Below, piece after piece: positions 60,142 to 64,000 of a stretch of DNA of 64,000 nt; within the stretch, counting starts at the first letter, position 1, and each line of letters starts with the position of its first letter. The DNA is from Alphaproteobacteria bacterium casp-alpha6 (GTDB taxonomy: Bacteria; Pseudomonadota; Alphaproteobacteria; Rhodobacterales; Rhodobacteraceae): the NCBI GenBank assembly GCA_001510135.1, contig LFER01000006.1, positions 1 to 64,000 of the forward strand, read 5' to 3'. Under the pieces are notes generated by a model. That model was not told the origin of the DNA, ran no database searches, and was given only the letters and a program-made list of their open reading frames with translations. A program made the translations under genes and the position numbers.

Positions 60142-61098
60142 ATGGAAAAAACTGGTTCAGAATTGAAAGTATGGCTTATTGGTGTTTTGCCAATCACCGG
60201 CTTTGCGCTGATGGCATATGCATCCACTGTGGAACCTTTTCGAGCGGCGAATGTGCTCAGTCGCCGTCGTCTTTATGAGGTGATAAACATCGCACCTAGC
60301 CTCGCTCCGGTGGCAAGTTCAGGCGCGGCGAGCGTTACACCGCAGGCCACAATCAAACAACCCTTGAATTTGGATTACCTCTTTGTGGTGGCTGGCGGCA
60401 ATCCAATGGTTTTCAAGGACAGAGACATTTTTGCGTTCCTTGGAAGGATGTCCCGTTTTGGTGCGCGACTGGGAGGAGTTTCTGCAGGTCCGGCGATCCT
60501 TGCTCTGGCTGGCTTGATGGGGGGGCGGCGGATGACAGTGCATTGGGAACATGGAGAGGCGCTGAGCGAAAGCTTTCCCAATCTTATGATCGAACGCACG
60601 CTTTATGTGATTGATCGGGACCGTTTGACCTGCGCGGGGGGGACAGCAGCCTTGGATCTGATGCTTGAACTGATCACCAATCATCACGGCTCTCAATTTG
60701 CAAGCCTCGTCAGTGACTGGTTTTTGCATACGGAAATCCGACCGTCTATTGGACCTCAACGTAGCGGTATGCCGGCGCGCGTTGGATCGTCAAATGGTGT
60801 GATTCTTGATGCCGTGAAGTTTATGGAAAACCATGTTGCCGATCCTATGAGTTTGCCAGATTTGGCCTTGGCAGCAGGGGTGTCAGAACGACAGCTTAAT
60901 CGTCTTTTTCAGCAGAAACTTGGTCGATCTACAATGGGATATTATCGGGATTTGCGGCTTGATAAGGCGCGAAATCTCCTGACGAATTCGTCGCTTCCGC
61001 TAACGGAAATTGCCTATGCAACGGGCTTTGCGAATTCATCGCATTTTTCGCGATTATTTTCCGAATATTTTGGACGAGCGCCATCTTCCTTTCGCTAA
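60142..61098 (+). CDS. GlxA-type AraC regulator divergent from soxB
   Basis: A 318-residue regulator with a DJ-1/PfpI-like sensor half (about 9–190, DYLFVVAGGNPMVF, GVSAGPAILALAG) and an AraC DNA-binding half (LPDLALAAGVSERQLNRLF and TEIAYATGFANSSHFSRLF). Two ATG starts are possible, 60091 and 60142. I prefer the second because the sequence before it is not family-like and it leaves 84 bp for divergent promoters. It probably controls the sox-type operon, as GbdR or SouR do in Pseudomonas. Confidence 0.85.
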   Translation: MEKTGSELKVWLIGVLPITGFALMAYASTVEPFRAANVLSRRRLYEVINIAPSLAPVASSGAASVTPQATIKQPLNLDYLFVVAGGNPMVFKDRDIFAFLGRMSRFGARLGGVSAGPAILALAGLMGGRRMTVHWEHGEALSESFPNLMIERTLYVIDRDRLTCAGGTAALDLMLELITNHHGSQFASLVSDWFLHTEIRPSIGPQRSGMPARVGSSNGVILDAVKFMENHVADPMSLPDLALAAGVSERQLNRLFQQKLGRSTMGYYRDLRLDKARNLLTNSSLPLTEIAYATGFANSSHFSRLFSEYFGRAPSSFR

Positions 61099-61159
61099 GG
61101 GCTTGAAAAAAGCAGCCCTGCGCGACAAGTTGACATGCAAATAACAGAGGATTTTAGTC

Positions 61160-61879
61160 ATGCATATTCTGGTTTTGCAGCATGCGCGCGTAGAACATCC
61201 AGGCATTTTTTGCGACTTTTTGAAAGAGGACGGTCACACGTGGGATACAGTTGAATTGGACGAAGGAGAACAGCTTCCCGACATTGATCACTACGACGCT
61301 TTATGGGTTATGGGGGGGCCAATGGATGTGTGGCAGGAGGAGGAGCATCCTTGGCTTAAAGCAGAAAAAGAATATATAAAACATGCTGTTAAAGATAAAG
61401 GAAAACCCTATCTTGGTCTCTGTCTTGGCCATCAGCTTTTGGCTGAAGCACTGGGTGGCGATGTTGGACCGTCTGATACGCCCGAAATTGGTGTTATGGA
61501 AGTCATCCTGACCGATCAAGGGGCCAGTGGGGTGTTTTTGGACGATTTTGAGGAACGGTTTTCCTGTCTGCAGTGGCACAGTGCGGAGGTGAAACGGTTG
61601 CCTGAGGGTGCTTTGGTGTTGGCCACGTCACATGATTGTGCCGTTCAGGCGATGTCGTGGGGGACGCGTGCATTTTCGGTTCAGTTTCATGTCGAAATTG
61701 AAGAGGATACAGTTGATAACTGGGCACAAATAGCCGCATATTCTGACGCTCTGGAAAAGTCTCTTGGTGCGGGAGCCGTGGAGACCCTGCGGCGAACATG
61801 TCACGATCAGATGTCAGAGTTTAACAAAATGGCAGAGCGACTTTATATGAATTGGCTGCAAACGGCGGCGCGGACCTGA
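61160..61879 (+). CDS. Class I glutamine amidotransferase
   Basis: A 239-residue GATase with nucleophile Cys88 (GLCLGHQLL) and His177/Glu179 (QFHVEIE), so the triad is complete. It resembles stand-alone GuaA-like amidotransferases that hydrolyse gamma-glutamyl compounds or feed ammonia to a partner synthetase. Its neighbour beyond the GntR gene is a glutamine-synthetase-family gene, so a role in gamma-glutamyl amide chemistry is plausible. SD AGAGGA lies before the ATG. Its stop abuts the GntR stop. Confidence 0.88.
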   Translation: MHILVLQHARVEHPGIFCDFLKEDGHTWDTVELDEGEQLPDIDHYDALWVMGGPMDVWQEEEHPWLKAEKEYIKHAVKDKGKPYLGLCLGHQLLAEALGGDVGPSDTPEIGVMEVILTDQGASGVFLDDFEERFSCLQWHSAEVKRLPEGALVLATSHDCAVQAMSWGTRAFSVQFHVEIEEDTVDNWAQIAAYSDALEKSLGAGAVETLRRTCHDQMSEFNKMAERLYMNWLQTAART

Positions 61880-62569
61880 TCAGGTTTCAACCGCCCTTGT
61901 GAGGGATAAGCGGGCAGTTTCCAAATGTTCTTTCATGATGTTTGCCGCCCGTTCTGGTTCACGAGCGCGCAATGCATCAAGCAAACGGCTGTGTTGAATA
62001 TTATAGCGGGCGATCATCTCTTGGTTCAACGTCAGATGTCGCATCCGTGTCCAATCATCTTGGCTGCGAACAGATGTGATCTGATCCAACATCCAAATCA
62101 ATAGGCCGTTACCGGTGCAGCGGCTCAAGGCGCGATGAAACTCTGTATCTGCCTCTGAAAAGGAGCTTGGATCTTGGCTGCTTTTTTCCATTTTTAGACA
62201 TAAGTTTTCCAGAACCGCAAAGTCATGACGACGCCCATTTAACACGGCGAGCCGGCACAGATGCGGTTCAAGCGCAAAGCGTGCATCCATCAATTCCAAC
62301 GGATTGGCCGCAGTGATAACAGAAAGGTCTGATGCATCGCCTTCGTAGGTGACATAGGTTCCACTTCCCGGGCGGACTTCAACATATCCGCTTGCTGCCA
62401 ATTGATTCAATGCTTCGCGGATCGTGCCGCGCGCCACGCCAAAGCTGTCTGACAGTTGCCGTTCAGGTGGAAGGCGGTCCTTGTTGAGCAAATTCCCAGC
62501 TGAAATTTCACGCCTGAGTTCTGCTGCAATTTCTGCCGCGCCTCTCTTGCGCCGGTCCTGCATGTCCAT
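61880..62569 (-). CDS. GntR-family regulator, FCD (FadR-type) subfamily
   Basis: A 229-residue regulator. The N-terminal winged helix (about 10–75) has LPPERQLSDSFGVARGTIREALNQLAASG; the C-terminal FCD effector domain has the metal-type pattern DTEFHRALSRCTGN and HSRLLDALRAREPE. I start it at the ATG at 62569; a longer frame begins with TTG at 62641. It is divergent from the glutamine-synthetase-family gene with about 246 bp between them and likely controls it. Confidence 0.85.
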   Translation of the reverse strand: MDMQDRRKRGAAEIAAELRREISAGNLLNKDRLPPERQLSDSFGVARGTIREALNQLAASGYVEVRPGSGTYVTYEGDASDLSVITAANPLELMDARFALEPHLCRLAVLNGRRHDFAVLENLCLKMEKSSQDPSSFSEADTEFHRALSRCTGNGLLIWMLDQITSVRSQDDWTRMRHLTLNQEMIARYNIQHSRLLDALRAREPERAANIMKEHLETARLSLTRAVET

Positions 62570-62815
62570 TGTGAGCTGATCCACTTTCGCGTAATTGGTG
62601 AAAATATGATCCAAAGATATACCAAAATTGCTTATTTGCAAGAATATTTATGTAATTGGCATAAAATAGGTTGACTTTTGGTGCGATTCTGAACACCGTT
62701 CTGCGCATAGGGAGCGTTGGCGCGCTTGGATGTAACTGAGTAAAATAAACCTTGAAGGATTGCGCTAAGACGGCTCCGCCCAACAGGATATTGAAGACCA
62801 ACCAGGGAGGTTAAA

Positions 62816-64000
62816 TTGGCCGAAACGGATCTTGAGAAATTTGTCGACGCACCGGGACGTGCAGAGAAAATCAAACAAGTGAGAGAGATGATCGACAAGA
62901 TGGGGATTGAATATCTCTATCTGCAGTTCGTGTCTGTTACTGGTAAAATCATGGGCAAGGGCATTCCGGCTGATCACTGGGAATCTGTTGCTATGAAAGG
63001 ATTTCAGTTGGTCTACGGTGCAACTGTGAACCTCTTTACCAACCGCGCCGGTGATTATCTTGGTTATGGTCCAGAGGCTGCAGAATTGGTCGGGATTCCT
63101 GAACCGGAAACCTTCATGCAATTGCCATGGGCGCCCCAGATCGGTCGGTTTTACTGCACCTTGTTCCGTAATCGCGAGGAAAAGGTGAACCCAGGCGGGT
63201 TTTTGACCTCTGATTGCCGCGGAAACTTGCGCCGCCTTCATGAGGAATTCACCAAAAAGCATGGAACGAAATTGCGCATCGGCACAGAGCCTGAGATGAT
63301 GTGGCTCAAGTTTGATGAGAATGGCAAGCCCAAAGACGGGTTTTCAAAGCCGTATTGCTACCATATCGATCAGTTCGAAAGCCTACGTCCGGTTTCTTTG
63401 CAGGTTATTAAATACGCCCGTCAAATGGGGCTTGATATGATTCAGGGCGATCATGAGGATGCACCGGGGCAATTGGAACTGAACTGGATGTTTGACGATG
63501 TGCTGCGAAATGCGGACCGTTTGACCACCTATCGCCAAATCTGTGCTCAGGTGGCGCGCGAACATGGTATCTTTGCCTGCTTTATGACGAAACCCTTCAT
63601 GGGTGTGTCGGCTTCTGGTTGTCACCACAACATGAGCCTCTGGCGCGGTGGCGAGGACCAATTGGTACGCTGCGGCAACGACGTTGATAACCTCCCCGGC
63701 ATGGCGGACAACTACATGTACGTCAAAGGTGGGGAAAACACCTTTATGCCGGATACAGACGATCCGCAGATGCCCGGCGCGGAAGGGCTTAAAGCTATAG
63801 GTGGGGTTGTGCATAACCTTCAAGCTTTGACAGCCATCGGGTGTTCGACTGTGAACTCATACCGCCGTTTATGGGATACAGGTTTCTGGGCGCCAGTTTT
63901 TGCAGACTGGGGTTTCCAGAACCGCACGACAGGTCTGCGCGTTTCTGCGCCTGGACGCTTTGAATATCGCTCGGTTGACTCAATGGTGAACCCATACATC
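62816..64000 (+). CDS. Glutamine-synthetase-family protein, GlnT/gamma-glutamylmethylamide synthetase-like (5' part)
   Basis: The open frame starts at TTG with GGGAGG 5 bp upstream and runs 395 codons to the window end without a stop, so the 3' part is missing. It has GS-type elements: GTEPEMMW and GDHEDAPGQLELNW for metal and substrate sites, SGCHHNMSLW, and STVNSYRRLW for the nucleotide region. It belongs to the GlnT/GMAS group rather than GlnA. GMAS makes gamma-glutamylmethylamide from methylamine. Nearby sox-like genes would then be N-methylglutamate dehydrogenase; mgs genes would be expected just beyond the window. That is inference. Confidence 0.88.
   Translation, partial: MAETDLEKFVDAPGRAEKIKQVREMIDKMGIEYLYLQFVSVTGKIMGKGIPADHWESVAMKGFQLVYGATVNLFTNRAGDYLGYGPEAAELVGIPEPETFMQLPWAPQIGRFYCTLFRNREEKVNPGGFLTSDCRGNLRRLHEEFTKKHGTKLRIGTEPEMMWLKFDENGKPKDGFSKPYCYHIDQFESLRPVSLQVIKYARQMGLDMIQGDHEDAPGQLELNWMFDDVLRNADRLTTYRQICAQVAREHGIFACFMTKPFMGVSASGCHHNMSLWRGGEDQLVRCGNDVDNLPGMADNYMYVKGGENTFMPDTDDPQMPGAEGLKAIGGVVHNLQALTAIGCSTVNSYRRLWDTGFWAPVFADWGFQNRTTGLRVSAPGRFEYRSVDSMVNPYI

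Noticed and set aside
62598-62630. TTGGT and ACCAA as a possible GntR operator
   Set aside because: The arms are about 20 bp apart, much wider than FadR/FCD operators.

Overview
The window looks like chromosome from a marine alphaproteobacterium of the order Rhodobacterales (Roseobacter-type). The pointers are a sciP–ctrA pair with a CtrA box in front of ctrA, GTTC-N7-GTTC LexA sites, bactofilin, an lpxD–ACP–ketoacyl synthase run, and a cluster of roseobacter-style methylated-amine genes. Genes are densely packed with many 1–11 nt overlaps. Base composition is moderate rather than GC-rich, with AT-rich intergenic stretches. I recognise no insertion sequence, prophage, plasmid gene or CRISPR array.

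Positions 1–42,980 are mostly core genome. In order: tRNA-Asn; an MBL-fold hydrolase divergent from an EnvZ-like kinase; a zinc-ribbon protein; an extradiol-dioxygenase-like protein with an MhpA-like flavin hydroxylase; a CBS-domain protein; divergent cell-wall genes (YcbK-like peptidase, L,D-transpeptidase); lpxD–acp–KAS; a class III cyclase fused to TolB-like and TPR regions; mnmA; sciP–ctrA; ligA–recG; a 40-residue membrane protein behind tandem LexA boxes, with its own terminator; an Fe-S scaffold-like protein divergent from hisI; an operon of an enoyl-CoA hydratase-like gene, trmFO, a methyltransferase and gluQ; a PaaI-type thioesterase facing bactofilin; bcp with a DUF455 ferritin-like gene; an AsmA-like giant with queA; an MFS transporter; a DUF924 protein; lpd; a GYD protein; a duplicated SnoaL-like protein; an EF-hand protein; a C1-transfer operon (virulence-factor-domain protein, MetF-like reductase, methyl-THF methyltransferase-like protein); and ppx/gppA–rlmE.

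Positions 42,964–64,000 form an accessory catabolic region for methylated amines. A GlxA-type regulator is divergent from a six-gene operon: BKACE, SDR, L-carnitine dehydrogenase–thioesterase fusion, acyl-CoA dehydrogenase, ADP-forming acyl-CoA ligase and a CaiD-like hydratase. Together these could take gamma-butyrobetaine and carnitine to glycine betaine. After a GST gene and an AT-rich gap comes a flagellin gene split by one in-frame TAA. Then come a second GlxA regulator, a sarcosine-oxidase-type operon (soxB-D-A-G, possibly an N-methylglutamate dehydrogenase), a third GlxA regulator, a class I glutamine amidotransferase, a GntR/FCD regulator and the 5' part of a glutamine-synthetase-family gene that resembles GlnT or gamma-glutamylmethylamide synthetase.

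The most attractive lead for new biology is the 40-residue membrane protein at 20,498–20,620. Two overlapping LexA sites and a strong terminator make it a candidate SOS-induced regulator, possibly of cell division. Other items worth a look are a 46-bp near-perfect palindrome that covers the lpd ribosome-binding site, a 24-bp palindrome between ctrA and ligA, the internal stop in flagellin, and an ADP-forming ligase standing where carnitine pathways usually have an AMP-forming CaiC.
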